From assembly GCF_003025615.1 (NCBI RefSeq), contig NZ_PYMJ01000029.1, positions 1-64,000 of the forward strand: a stretch of DNA of 64,000 bases, given 5' to 3'. The stretch is from Photobacterium frigidiphilum. Its GTDB lineage: Bacteria > Pseudomonadota > Gammaproteobacteria > Enterobacterales > Vibrionaceae. The notes below the pieces were generated by a model. That model worked only from the letters and a program-made list of their open reading frames with translations, was not told where the DNA came from and searched no databases. Positions 1 to 8,901 of the stretch are shown piece by piece. Both the position numbers and the translations under genes were made by a program. Every line of letters begins with the position of its first letter. Position 1 is the first letter of the stretch.

Positions 1-77
1 GGAGTGGTAGTTCAGTTGGTTAGAATACCGGCCTGTCACGCCGGGGGTCGCGGGTTCGAGTCCCGTCCACTCCGCCA
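1..77 (+). tRNA. tRNA-Asp (GUC)
   Basis: Complete cloverleaf with encoded CCA. The acceptor arms ggagtgg and ccactcc pair fully, the anticodon GTC is at 35-37, and the T-loop reads GTTCGAGTC. It starts at the first base of the window, so its own promoter and any upstream rRNA or tRNA genes are outside. In Vibrionaceae tRNA-Asp often closes an rRNA operon, which is an inference here. Confidence 0.97.
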
Positions 78-85
78 TTATTGAA

Positions 86-117
86 GAAGCCCTAATCGAA
101 AGATTAGGGCTTTTTTT
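86..117 (+). terminator. Intrinsic terminator after tRNA-Asp
   Basis: A 10-bp stem (agccctaatc at 88-97 with gattagggct at 102-111), a GAAA tetraloop, and a run of seven T. It is placed just after the tRNA. The following 118-336 holds no gene that I can see. Confidence 0.92.
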
Positions 118-335
118 CGTCTGTAGATAAGTGGTACTAATACCATATATGGACACTCTCGCATTGCAAGGCATAATGATGAAGATTAATGAAACTCGTT
201 TGCTGCCATATATTCGGCTTAGTTGAGAATGTGAATTCTCTAGCCCTGATGGATTTCGCACCTTATCTTCATATCATTCTAACGGCCTTACAGCCTTTGG
301 TATTACCTGAGTTTTATAAGGTGGTTATGAGCCTT

Positions 336-358
336 TAATACCATTCTAGCTAATTATA
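336..358 (+). repeat. Left terminal inverted repeat of the IS630 element
   Basis: It reads ttaataccattctagctaat and beyond. It matches the reverse complement of 1411-1434 at most positions, including attctag.taa, and lies about 40 bp beyond the 3' end of the transposase. Confidence 0.65.
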
Positions 359-1433
359 ACTGGTCAGGCCAATCCAGCTTCTCGTGCACATCTTTGTTAC
401 CCTTCCGTGTTACTGAGAAAGCTGTTCCAAGCACTGCACATCTTATCAACAATCTCATCATAATTTTCAAAAGCTTGATTGGCTAAATGGTGTTGCCTCA
501 TCCAGCTCCAAACTTGTTCTATTGAATTGAGCTCTGGTGAATAGGGAGGAAGTTTTACGATACTGATATTATGAAAACTATGTGCGGTGTCCTCGGTATG
601 CCACCCTGCACCATCCATTATTACAACGGCATGCCTGCTTTTTTCTGTCGCATTTGATATTTGCTGAAGATGTAGTTTCATCGCATCTTTATTGCTCCAA
701 GGAACAACGATTGCTTCTCCAATGCCTCGTCTAGGACAAACAGAACCAAAGAGATACGCATATTCAAACTGCTGCTGTTTGATGACGCGTTCCTGTCTTT
801 GCCCAGACCCTTGTTGTGGTGTTCTATTAACCGAATCGTGCTTCAAACATCAACATTCTCAAGCCCTATGTGACCAAGGATCTTAAGGATCGTTTCTATT
901 TTGAATTTTTTTAAAATCTTCTTGGATTTTATCGCACTGCTTAGGGTGCTTTGAGCGAGAGGTTATCCATGAAAAGCCCATTTTTTTGAGCAATATATAG
1001 ATGTAGTCTGGGTGGTATGCTTTGCCAAATGTTTGCGTGATGTAGTCATGAATATCATGACCTGTGAGTCTGCCACCATCAGGTTTAGCCGCGCTCTCTT
1101 CAATGTACTTGGCGAGCTGTTGCTTTTCTTGATGAGAGAGAAAAGAAGGACGCCCGGTACGCGGTTTTTCCCTTAGTCCGTCGAGTCCTTCTTTAAGAAA
1201 AACCTGAATCCATTTGTTTACACTGGTACGACTCACCTTTAGGTACTTAGCAATTTGAGTACATGAATGACCATCTTGGAAGTGAGCCAGTGCCAAAAAA
1301 CGCATTTTCATCTGGATAGATGTTTGTTTGCTGGCAAGGGATTTAAAGTCGATATTATTAAGGCTATCCATGGCAATAACTCAGACAAAGTAGGTAGCCT
1401 CAATTAGATCATATATTTAACTAGAATAGTATA
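337..1433 (-). mobile_element. IS630-family insertion sequence, degenerate
   Basis: About 1.1 kb bounded by imperfect terminal inverted repeats (336-358 and 1411-1434, sharing the core attctag.taa) around one transposase gene on the minus strand. Size and transposase family fit IS630. The exact ends and the TA target duplication typical of the family cannot be fixed from the sequence, because the flanking bases are not cleanly TA on both sides. The transposase is broken, so the copy is immobile unless helped in trans. Confidence 0.8.
397..1371 (-). pseudogene. IS630-family transposase, multiply disrupted
   Basis: The N-terminal half (1371 down to about 903) encodes a helix-turn-helix domain (CTQIAKYLKVSRTSVNKWIQ) and a winged-helix part. 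The C-terminal half carries the second Asp of the DDE triad (VVIMDGAGWH) and the Glu (ELNSIEQVWSW). Between them the frame shifts in an A-run near 903-910. In the restored frame, IETILKILGHIGLENVDV is followed by a small deletion that removes the W-F-E-D containing the first catalytic Asp. Then come two adjacent stops (TAA, TAG) after EARFG, and another short deletion before the conserved IKQQQFEYAYLF. With several independent lesions, programmed frameshifting is an unlikely explanation. The intact reference used for comparison is from memory of the family. Confidence 0.88.
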
Positions 1434-1434
1434 A
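1411..1434 (-). repeat. Right terminal inverted repeat of the IS630 element
   Basis: Inverse partner of 336-358. It lies about 40 bp upstream of the transposase start, where an IS630 promoter end is expected. Confidence 0.65.
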
Positions 1435-1570
1435 CCTTTTATTCACTATATCTGATGAAGCGCATTAGGCTTATTTTAAGAGGAATCAAATATCTTTAAT
1501 GAGAGTAGAAGCAGTCATATTGCGTGTCTAGCCTGAAACGTTAATGAATCAGGCATTTATTAGGGCGGGA

Positions 1571-2200
1571 TTATAAATGTATTTGTAAGTCATTAATATT
1601 TTGAATGATGGTAATGCCAGCCTGAGACATTTCTTTGTAAGCTAATTCTATTGTTTCTGTCGCGATTCCTCGACAAGCCTCTACGTTAACGATGACCTTG
1701 AATTGCTTACTTTTAACTAATTGCAGTGCAGTTGTCTTTACACAATAATCAGTAGCAAGGCCACCAATCAAAACAGTATCTACTTCTTTAACTATGAGCC
1801 ATTCGATAAGCCCAGTACTAAGCTGCTCTGCTATGTCGTGATAACAGGCTCCGTATGGATGCAAATCTTCTTCTATACCTTTCCATACAACGAAATCATA
1901 ATCAGTGACTGCTGGAAGCTCTGGAATAGTCTCAAAGCCTCTGGTACCAGGTACCGCATGTGATACCCAAGTTAAGTCTGCATTTGGATGATTTAAAGGC
2001 TGTAGCATTTGAGAATGATTATCTACAGTCCATATTGCCTTTGATTGATGGGCATCTTTCGTGAGAACTCGAAAATTTGCTTTTCTTGCCTGTGTATTTA
2101 ATGCTGGACCAATGATGTCACCCTCATTTACCGGAAGCTCATTTGGGCAAAGAGGAGTAAATGCTTTTTGTGGATCAACATCTATGGCTGCAATAATCAT
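1571..2200 (-). CDS. pncA: Nicotinamidase (isochorismatase-like cysteine hydrolase)
   Basis: Cytosolic amidase of about 209 residues that should hydrolyse nicotinamide to nicotinate and ammonia for NAD salvage. The family catalytic triad is visible: Asp near residue 9 in DVDPQKAFTP, Lys in VVWKG near residue 107, and Cys in GGLATDYCVKTTA near residue 152. The cis-peptide region GGLATD is also present. The start lies 7 bp after the stop of the pssA-like gene upstream, so the two are probably co-transcribed. Other cysteine hydrolases of this fold share these motifs, so substrate is assigned from overall resemblance to PncA. A short GCCTGA/TCAGGC hairpin at 1531-1554 follows the gene and may be a weak terminator. 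Confidence 0.85.
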   Translation of the reverse strand: MIIAAIDVDPQKAFTPLCPNELPVNEGDIIGPALNTQARKANFRVLTKDAHQSKAIWTVDNHSQMLQPLNHPNADLTWVSHAVPGTRGFETIPELPAVTDYDFVVWKGIEEDLHPYGACYHDIAEQLSTGLIEWLIVKEVDTVLIGGLATDYCVKTTALQLVKSKQFKVIVNVEACRGIATETIELAYKEMSQAGITIIQNINDLQIHL

Positions 2201-2207
2201 TTGATAC

Positions 2208-3557
2208 CTACAAGATTTGATTGAGGATATGGTCGGCTTTAATACGACGAATTCGTTTAATAAGCTTTCGGACTGGAGCTGGGTAACTATCTATTTTTTC
2301 GATGAATTTATAGCTGCCAACTAATTGGGTATGTTTAAGAATACAATCTAACTCTTTTTGTTTTTGGTCTGCCAATAACTGATTCTTATCATGAACTAAA
2401 ATGGCATTTTCTAGATCTAATTTCCACGCCCTTGGGTTTAAATTATTCCCCGTAATTAGCATGTAGCTCCGATCTACCCATATCCCCTTAAGGTGAAAAC
2501 TATTATCTTCGTGTTTCCATAGATGTATGGCTAGTTGTCTACGGGCTATTGCTGCTTCATTTTGTTTTGCAAAGTTACGGAGGTTTACTTCATATAAATA
2601 AGGTAATCCTGCGATCGTTTTGAATGGTTCATTTGGTGGGATAAAGAAATCATTAGCTGTTTTGTCACCAATAACAATTGTGACTTTAACACCTCGTCGT
2701 ATTGCACGGCGAACTTCTCTACCTACAGTCCGAGGGAAATTGAAGTAGGGCGTGCATATTATGAGTTCTTTTTGTGAACTAGCAATAAGAGTGCAAATAT
2801 GTTCGTTTAGTTTATTTTTGCGCTTACCTAAACCAAGTAAAGGTGTTAAACCAACTTGGTCTTCGTTAATTTCGTCAGCTTGATAATTATAACTAGCACG
2901 CTGTAGCTGAGAGCGAAGGTTTTTGATTGCACCTTTTAGAGACTTGGTGTCAGGACGTACTTCTTGGTTCAAGCAATTGACAGCATCACTTTCTACTAAA
3001 GTATTTGTGATAAAGCCTGCCATACTATCTGCAAGCTTTACATTGTGAATCACATGGTATCTGTCATAGCGATAACGCACATGTTGAGCTAAATACACAT
3101 CGTTTAGGCTAGCACCACTATAGATAACTTTGTTATCAACAATGAAACCTTTAAGATGTAAAACACCAAATACTTCACGGTTTCTAACTGGTACCCCTAG
3201 AACTTCAATTTGATATTGATACTTCTCTGCAAATTCACGATAAAAAGCAGCATTGCCGTCAGATTGTGCGGCCCCAATTAGTCCTCGTTGTGCACGATGC
3301 CAATCAACCAATACTTTGATATCGAGATTAGGGTTGAGCTGTTTTGCTTCATATAATGATGTCAGAATTGCTCTACCAGCTTCATCATCTTGCAAATATA
3401 AAGCAACTAGATAAATACGATGCTTTGCCTGCATGATTTCAGTATGAAGGCGCTCTCTGAATGAACCAGCATCTAAAAGTGTTTCCAATTCTTCTGGCTT
3501 GTGAGCAATACATGGCAGCTGTTCAATACGCTGCCTATTTGTAATAGCTGAATCCAT
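2208..3557 (-). CDS. pssA: CDP-diacylglycerol-serine O-phosphatidyltransferase (PLD family)
   Basis: Makes phosphatidylserine from CDP-diacylglycerol and L-serine, the committed step to phosphatidylethanolamine, at the inner face of the cytoplasmic membrane. At 449 residues it matches the 451-residue E. coli enzyme. Two phospholipase-D HKD motifs are visible: HLKGFIVD (His134, Lys136, Asp141) and HLKGIWVD (His355, Lys357, Asp362), each followed by the expected S/T-G-x-N/S-L segment. There is no signal peptide, as for the ribosome- and membrane-associated Gram-negative type. It is the first gene of a probable two-gene unit with the nicotinamidase. Confidence 0.95.
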   Translation of the reverse strand: MDSAITNRQRIEQLPCIAHKPEELETLLDAGSFRERLHTEIMQAKHRIYLVALYLQDDEAGRAILTSLYEAKQLNPNLDIKVLVDWHRAQRGLIGAAQSDGNAAFYREFAEKYQYQIEVLGVPVRNREVFGVLHLKGFIVDNKVIYSGASLNDVYLAQHVRYRYDRYHVIHNVKLADSMAGFITNTLVESDAVNCLNQEVRPDTKSLKGAIKNLRSQLQRASYNYQADEINEDQVGLTPLLGLGKRKNKLNEHICTLIASSQKELIICTPYFNFPRTVGREVRRAIRRGVKVTIVIGDKTANDFFIPPNEPFKTIAGLPYLYEVNLRNFAKQNEAAIARRQLAIHLWKHEDNSFHLKGIWVDRSYMLITGNNLNPRAWKLDLENAILVHDKNQLLADQKQKELDCILKHTQLVGSYKFIEKIDSYPAPVRKLIKRIRRIKADHILNQIL

Positions 3558-3680
3558 TATTGCCTCGTTTGCGCGACTTACGGTAGATAAACCTGTTAAA
3601 TAAGAGCGGGATTATACCAGAAAATTTCTGATGTCAATGTACCCTATTGTTAGCTTATGTCACGAGTATATTAAAATGTG

Positions 3681-4112
3681 TCAAGTTAAGCGTTCATAAC
3701 GCATCGCGACAAGGTCTTTCCCACTGCTAATATAACGTATTAATCGGTTAGAAAGTATTTCAGGTAACTCAGTTTTGTCGACTAAATGGAAGTTAGCGTT
3801 TGAATAAAGTGGGATTAATTCCCGAAATGCAAAACAGTAACAAGGCTTGTAATTTATTTGCGTTTTCGTTGCCACTAACAAATCTTTAGCAATCCCTTGT
3901 TCACGAAATTCAGGGTGAACAAGCATTCCGGTTAATAACTGAATGTTTTCAAACTGCTTGAATCTAACGACGCAAATTATACCTTTCTCATTATCTCCAA
4001 CCCATATTATTTCATCTTTTTTTGCTTTTCCTGCGGGGTAGTAGCTTTTATATAATCGGTTTACTAGTGGAAAACGAAGAGGTTCTAAATGGTGAAATCT
4101 AAGCTTAGTCAT
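3681..4112 (-). CDS. GNAT-family N-acetyltransferase
   Basis: A 143-residue single-domain protein. The acetyl-CoA signature is visible as LLTGMLVHPEFREQGIAKDL, with the R/Q-x-x-G-x-G/A loop as REQGIA. The N-terminal half carries the usual beta strands (ENIQLLTGMLV). The substrate cannot be inferred. It is divergent from murB with a 75-bp gap that must hold both promoters. Family membership is confident; function is unknown. Confidence 0.8.
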   Translation of the reverse strand: MTKLRFHHLEPLRFPLVNRLYKSYYPAGKAKKDEIIWVGDNEKGIICVVRFKQFENIQLLTGMLVHPEFREQGIAKDLLVATKTQINYKPCYCFAFRELIPLYSNANFHLVDKTELPEILSNRLIRYISSGKDLVAMRYERLT

Positions 4113-4187
4113 GGGAAAACACTGCGTAGTTAGTATGAATCGGGTAAAATATTGCGATGAGTATAAAAGGTATGGTTCGATATTAGC

Positions 4188-5228
4188 ATGAGAATTTTAC
4201 AAGAAACATCGTTGGCTGCTTTTCACACCTTTGGTATAGAGTCACAAGCTTATGCACTTATTGAGGCTGAGTCAGTTGACGATTTATTGTTGATTTGGCG
4301 TGATAAGCAATATCAGACACTGCCTAAATTAGTTTTAGGTAAGGGCAGTAACCTACTTTTTTGTGATGATTTTTCTGGTGTTGTTGTACTTAACCGTATT
4401 AAAGGAATAACGGTTAACGAGACTGCAGAGAGTTATTTATTACATGTAGGGGCAGGGGAAGACTGGCATGGCTTCGTTCAATGGACCATTGAACATAATA
4501 TGCCAGGACTAGAAAACCTTGCCCTGATACCTGGTTGTGTTGGGTCCTCTCCGATTCAAAATATTGGTGCTTATGGCGTAGAGCTGCAAGATATTTGTCA
4601 ATATGTCGATATTTTAAATATTGATTCTGGTGAAGTATCAAGGTTGAGTCGTAAAGAGTGTCAATTTGGTTATCGAGATTCAGTTTTTAAGCATGAATTG
4701 AAAGAAACCCATATCATCGTTGCGGTCGGCTTTACTTTGAAAAAGGAATGGGAGCCTAAAACAACCTATGGTCCTTTAGCTGAGCTTAACAAGACAACGG
4801 TTGCTGCGATTGATGTTTTTAATGCTGTTTGCAGAATTAGACAGTCGAAATTACCCGATCCACAAGTGTTGGGGAATGCTGGGAGTTTTTTTAAAAACCC
4901 AGTGATAACGCAATCAATTAAAGATGCATTGTTGTATCAATACCCTCAAATGCCAAACTATAAAGTTTCAAATCTTGAATATAAACTAGCGGCTGGCTGG
5001 TTGATTGATCAGTGTGATTTGAAAGGTATGCAGATTGGTGGTGCAAAAGTGCATGAAAAACAGGCTCTTGTGTTAGTCAATACGGGAAATGCTACCGCTA
5101 GAGATGTATTGTTACTGGCCCAACACGTTGTTAACGCAGTTAATGATAAATTTGGGGTGTTGCTCGAACATGAAGTGCGCTTTATGGGGGCGTCAAAAGA
5201 AACGACGTTGTCTGAGGTGTTAGCATGA
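4188..5228 (+). CDS. murB: UDP-N-acetylenolpyruvoylglucosamine reductase
   Basis: Cytosolic flavoenzyme that reduces the enolpyruvyl group of UDP-GlcNAc-enolpyruvate to UDP-MurNAc with NADPH, the second committed step of peptidoglycan synthesis. The FAD-binding segment LGKGSNLLFCDDF, the GYRDSVFK loop, the catalytic-serine motif GNAGSFFKNP and the C-terminal Glu in LEHEVRFMG are all present. At 346 residues it matches the type I enzyme of enterics and vibrios. Its stop overlaps the birA start (ATGA at 5225-5228), suggesting translational coupling. Confidence 0.97.
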   Translation: MRILQETSLAAFHTFGIESQAYALIEAESVDDLLLIWRDKQYQTLPKLVLGKGSNLLFCDDFSGVVVLNRIKGITVNETAESYLLHVGAGEDWHGFVQWTIEHNMPGLENLALIPGCVGSSPIQNIGAYGVELQDICQYVDILNIDSGEVSRLSRKECQFGYRDSVFKHELKETHIIVAVGFTLKKEWEPKTTYGPLAELNKTTVAAIDVFNAVCRIRQSKLPDPQVLGNAGSFFKNPVITQSIKDALLYQYPQMPNYKVSNLEYKLAAGWLIDQCDLKGMQIGGAKVHEKQALVLVNTGNATARDVLLLAQHVVNAVNDKFGVLLEHEVRFMGASKETTLSEVLA

Positions 5229-6187
5229 AAGAACATGCCACGCGGTTAGCATTAATTAAGCTATTGGCTGATGGTCAATTCCATTCCGGAGAGGCTCTTG
5301 GTGAGTCTCTAGGTATTTCAAGATCTGCCATAAGTAAGCATATCAAAGTGTTACAGCTTTGGGGGTTAGACCTATTTCGTATTCAGGGGAAGGGGTATTG
5401 TATATCTACTCCGATAGAGTTACTGGATTGCGATAAGATTTTGTCTCAGGTAAAGTGTCCGCAGTTAGAGTTAATTCCCATAATTGACTCGACTAATCAG
5501 TATTTACTGGATCGCTTTGGGCTTTTACCTAAGGGTGCTGTTTGCTTAGCGGAATACCAGCAGGCAGGTAGGGGGCGCCGTGGACGACAATGGCTGTCAC
5601 CGTTTGGTAGCAACCTTTATTTATCTATGTATTGGCGCCTAGATGCGGGTATGGCGGCTGCTATGGGGTTGAGTCTCGTTGTTGGTGTCGCTATTGCTGA
5701 AACATTACAATCACTCGGTGCTGATGAAGTTAGAGTGAAATGGCCTAATGATCTCTATTATAGAGATAAAAAACTGGCAGGGATCTTAGTTGAGATGACT
5801 GGTCAGGCTGGCGATGCTGCTCATCTTGTCATAGGGATGGGCTTGAATATCAATATGCCGGATACGGAAGGGAGTGATATTGGACAGGCTTGGACAAATC
5901 TGTCGCAAGCTTGCGATAAACTGCCTGAGCGAAATCATCTAGCTGCTGAACTTATTGATAGTTTACAAAAGACATTAATAACTTATGAACAAGTCGGATT
6001 AGATGGCTTTGTTGAACGTTGGAATAGAATAGATAACTTTTTGAATCGCCCTGTTAAATTATTAATTGGCCAACGTGTAATCGAAGGGATTGCTCGTGGA
6101 ATTGATAAGCAGGGTGCCTTATTACTTGAAACCGAATCAGGGATTGAACCTTATATCGGTGGTGAAATCAGCCTTAGAGGTTGTTGA
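5225..6187 (+). CDS. birA: Biotin-protein ligase / biotin operon repressor
   Basis: Bifunctional: it activates biotin as biotinyl-AMP and transfers it to the BCCP lysine, and with biotinyl-AMP bound it represses biotin synthesis. Residues 1-60 form the winged helix (GEALGESLGISRSAISKHIK). The biotin-binding loop is GRGRRGRQW, followed by VKWPNDLYY and KLAGILVEM of the catalytic domain. The C-terminal SH3-like domain is present, so this is the full repressor type (320 residues, E. coli 321). Its substrate AccB is encoded in the same window at 47.4 kb. It overlaps murB by 4 bp and coaX by 1 bp. Confidence 0.97.
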   Translation: MKEHATRLALIKLLADGQFHSGEALGESLGISRSAISKHIKVLQLWGLDLFRIQGKGYCISTPIELLDCDKILSQVKCPQLELIPIIDSTNQYLLDRFGLLPKGAVCLAEYQQAGRGRRGRQWLSPFGSNLYLSMYWRLDAGMAAAMGLSLVVGVAIAETLQSLGADEVRVKWPNDLYYRDKKLAGILVEMTGQAGDAAHLVIGMGLNINMPDTEGSDIGQAWTNLSQACDKLPERNHLAAELIDSLQKTLITYEQVGLDGFVERWNRIDNFLNRPVKLLIGQRVIEGIARGIDKQGALLLETESGIEPYIGGEISLRGC

Positions 6188-6918
6188 TGCAATTATTGAT
6201 TGAAGCCGGCAATACCTACGTTAAAGTTGCCCAATTATTTGAATCTGGAAAATTTGAACTGTTGGGTCGTTATCCTAGCCGTAAATTAGAAATGGTACTT
6301 GAACCACTACTAGAGAAAGGAATTCATCGAATAGTGTTTGCTAGCGTTGGGCCTGTTGAGGTTGATAATTCAATTCAACGTATTGCTCAGATGGCCAATA
6401 TCCCTGTAATGCAGGTGAAAACATTACGAAAAGATTTTGGCGTTAAAAATGCGTATTCTGAATATCAATATCTTGGTGTTGATCGATGGTTAACTTTAGT
6501 TGCCATTCGGCAAAAATTTAAAAAACCAACAGTGATTGTTGATATTGGTACGGCTTTAACGTTCGATGTGTTAGCTGAAGATGGCAAACATTTAGGTGGT
6601 TGGATTGCGCCTGGTTACCAACTTATGATGCAGTCAGTACTAGAAAATACCTGTAAAGTTTTTTCTGATCGTGAGCACGGAGAGTGTATTACATTTTCTG
6701 ACAATACCGCTGATGGTTTAAAAAATGGCTGTCGCGCTGCATTAATTGGTTTAATCGAATACGGTTTAAAGCAGGCAAAAGATAAATTGGGCGAAGAGCC
6801 TCAAGTGATTTTGTGTGGTGGAGGTATGCGCCATCTCCCAGTTCAATGGTCGAGACATTATCAACATTGCTCAGAGTTAGTACTGGAAGGTTTAGCCCTA
6901 TACGCCAAATGTCGTTAA
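6187..6918 (+). CDS. coaX: Type III pantothenate kinase
   Basis: Phosphorylates pantothenate, the first step of CoA synthesis, as an ASKHA-fold dimer that is not inhibited by CoA. Seen: the N-terminal phosphate loop LLIEAGNTYVK, the VDRWLTLVA motif, VDIGTALTFDVL, GGWIAPGYQLM, and the C-terminal GGGMRHL. The first Asp of the usual D-x-GNT loop is Glu here. The ATG at 6187 overlaps the birA stop as TGATG and is a better start than the upstream TTG codons at 6181; that gives 243 residues. In E. coli this exact position, between birA and the thrU tRNA cluster, holds the unrelated coaA. Confidence 0.93.
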   Translation: MQLLIEAGNTYVKVAQLFESGKFELLGRYPSRKLEMVLEPLLEKGIHRIVFASVGPVEVDNSIQRIAQMANIPVMQVKTLRKDFGVKNAYSEYQYLGVDRWLTLVAIRQKFKKPTVIVDIGTALTFDVLAEDGKHLGGWIAPGYQLMMQSVLENTCKVFSDREHGECITFSDNTADGLKNGCRAALIGLIEYGLKQAKDKLGEEPQVILCGGGMRHLPVQWSRHYQHCSELVLEGLALYAKCR

Positions 6919-6970
6919 TGCTGTAACATAAAACCGTTAGCAAAAAATTTAAAAAATAGCCTTAAAGGTA

Positions 6971-6999
6971 TTGCAAGCCTATAGATCATTCACTAAAAT
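6971..6999 (+). promoter_or_regulatory. Stringent-type promoter of the tRNA-tufB operon
   Basis: TTGCAA at 6971-6976, a 17-bp spacer, and TAAAAT at 6994-6999, followed at once by a GCGC discriminator (7000-7003). Upstream 6941-6958 is an A/T tract resembling an UP element. GC-rich discriminators like this mark stable-RNA promoters repressed by ppGpp/DksA. Confidence 0.85.
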
Positions 7000-7011
7000 G
7001 CGCAGCACTAA

Positions 7012-7088
<77 letters not shown>

Positions 7089-7107
7089 GTATTTTTGTAA
7101 TACCCCT

Positions 7108-7192
<85 letters not shown>

Positions 7193-7231
7193 TTTTCAAG
7201 TAGTTTGACCGCTCTTCGAGTGATGAGTTTT

Positions 7232-7306
<75 letters not shown>

Positions 7307-7318
7307 TACTTCTTGTGC

Positions 7319-7395
7319 GCTGATATAGCTCAGTTGGTAGAGCGCACCCTTGGTAAGGGGTGAGGTCGACGGTTAGACTCCGCCTATTAGCACCA
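7319..7395 (+). tRNA. tRNA-Thr (GGU), structurally degenerate copy
   Basis: Position and sequence match thrT of the conserved cluster, with anticodon GGT at 7352-7354 and encoded CCA, but it departs from a normal tRNA in three places. The 3' side of the anticodon stem has an extra G (7357-7362 reads ggggtg against caccc). The T-stem gacgg/ccgcc contains an A-C mismatch. The T-loop reads TTAGACT, so the near-invariant C56, which pairs with G19, is A. It is 77 nt where 76 is expected. It may be a tRNA pseudogene or a poorly functional copy. Confidence 0.8.
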
Positions 7396-7498
7396 TTCTC
7401 TCCAAGTCGCTCTCAAATCATTTGATATATACTCTACAAACCTATGTTTGGTTGTGTGGTCGTAATGCCACTTAATGCCGTGTCTAGAGGGACTATCC

Positions 7499-8683
7499 AT
7501 GTCTAAAGAAAAATTTGAACGTCTAAAACCGCATGTTAACGTTGGTACAATCGGCCACGTCGATCACGGTAAAACAACTCTAACTGCTGCTATCTGTACT
7601 GTACTTGCAAAAGTGTACGGTGGTGATGCAAAAGACTTCGCTTCTATCGATAACGCTCCAGAAGAGCGCGAGCGCGGTATCACAATTTCTACTTCTCACG
7701 TAGAATATGATACTCCTGCTCGCCACTATGCACACGTTGACTGTCCTGGACACGCCGATTATGTTAAAAACATGATCACTGGTGCTGCTCAAATGGATGG
7801 TGGTATCCTAGTTGTTGCTGCAACTGATGGCCCTATGCCACAAACACGTGAGCACATCCTTCTTGGTCGTCAGGTTGGTATTCCTTACATCATCGTATTC
7901 ATGAACAAATGTGACATGGTTGATGATGAAGAGCTACTAGAGCTAGTAGAAATGGAAGTTCGTGAACTTCTTTCTGAATACGATTTCCCAGGTGATGACT
8001 GCCCAGTAATCATGGGTTCTGCACTAGGCGCACTTAACGGTGAAGCTCAGTGGGAAGAGAAAATCATTGAACTAGCTGAAGCTCTAGATAACTACATCCC
8101 AGAGCCAGAGCGTGCAATTGATCTTCCATTCATCCTTCCAATCGAAGATGTTTTCTCAATTCAAGGTCGTGGTACTGTTGTAACTGGTCGTGTTGAGCAA
8201 GGTATCGTACGTGTTGGTGAAGAAGTTGCAATCATCGGTATCAAAGAGACTATCACTACTACATGTACTGGTGTTGAAATGTTCCGTAAGCTTCTTGACG
8301 AAGGCCGTGCTGGTGAGAACGTTGGTGTTCTTCTACGTGGTACTAAGCGTGATGACGTTGAACGTGGTCAAGTTCTTGCTAAGCCGGGTTCAATTACTCC
8401 ACACACTACTTTCGAGTCAGAAATCTATGTTCTGTCTAAAGATGAAGGTGGTCGCCATACTCCTTTCTTCAAAGGTTACCGTCCACAGTTCTACTTCCGT
8501 ACAACTGATGTAACGGGTACTATCGAATTGCCAGAAGGCGTTGAGATGGTAATGCCTGGCGATAACATTCAGATGAAAGTTACGCTAATCGCGCCTATCG
8601 CGATGGATGAAGGTCTGCGCTTTGCGATCCGTGAAGGTGGTCGTACAGTTGGTGCAGGTGTTGTTGCCAAGATCTTTGAATAA
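7499..8683 (+). CDS. tufB: Elongation factor Tu
   Basis: GTPase that delivers aminoacyl-tRNA to the ribosomal A site. The 394-residue length equals E. coli EF-Tu. G1 is GHVDHGKT (residues 19-26), G3 is DCPGHADYV, and G4 is NKCD. Domains II and III follow and it ends in GVVAKIFE. The start is ATG 7499 (MSKEKFERLKPHVN), preceded by AGAGGG; an upstream in-frame ATG at 7475 would add 8 unconserved residues. It is co-transcribed with the tRNAs, as in enterics (tufB). A second tuf copy is likely elsewhere in the genome but cannot be seen here. Confidence 0.98.
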   Translation: MSKEKFERLKPHVNVGTIGHVDHGKTTLTAAICTVLAKVYGGDAKDFASIDNAPEERERGITISTSHVEYDTPARHYAHVDCPGHADYVKNMITGAAQMDGGILVVAATDGPMPQTREHILLGRQVGIPYIIVFMNKCDMVDDEELLELVEMEVRELLSEYDFPGDDCPVIMGSALGALNGEAQWEEKIIELAEALDNYIPEPERAIDLPFILPIEDVFSIQGRGTVVTGRVEQGIVRVGEEVAIIGIKETITTTCTGVEMFRKLLDEGRAGENVGVLLRGTKRDDVERGQVLAKPGSITPHTTFESEIYVLSKDEGGRHTPFFKGYRPQFYFRTTDVTGTIELPEGVEMVMPGDNIQMKVTLIAPIAMDEGLRFAIREGGRTVGAGVVAKIFE

Positions 8684-8702
8684 GATTTGACGACACGGTA
8701 CC

Positions 8703-8730
8703 AAAAAGGGCATCATTTGATGCCCTTTTT
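8703..8730 (+). terminator. Intrinsic terminator after tufB
   Basis: The stem aaaaagggcatca/tgatgcccttttt has a very short loop and its 3' arm ends in the T run. It separates the tufB operon from secE-nusG. A second small hairpin (cctcgc/gcgggg, about 8845-8862) lies just upstream of secE. Confidence 0.92.
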
Positions 8731-8901
8731 CTGCGTTTAAATTTTGATGAGCATATTTTTTGGTCACAATGCGTAGAATAAATGTTCGTAGTAATGAAGT
8801 TTTTATCAATGTCATTAAAGGCTTAGTCCTTTTCTTCATTTAGGACCTCGCAATAGCGGGGTTGTTTTCGTCTATATTGAGACTAGTTACAGGTTGGTTG
8901 T

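Noticed and set aside
397..1371. Programmed frameshifting in the IS630 transposase
   Set aside because: Besides the A-run shift there are two stops and deletions that remove a catalytic Asp; recoding cannot repair these.
1531..1554. GCCTGA/TCAGGC hairpin behind the nicotinamidase
   Set aside because: Six base pairs with a 12-nt loop and no T run on the gene's strand; too weak to list as a terminator.
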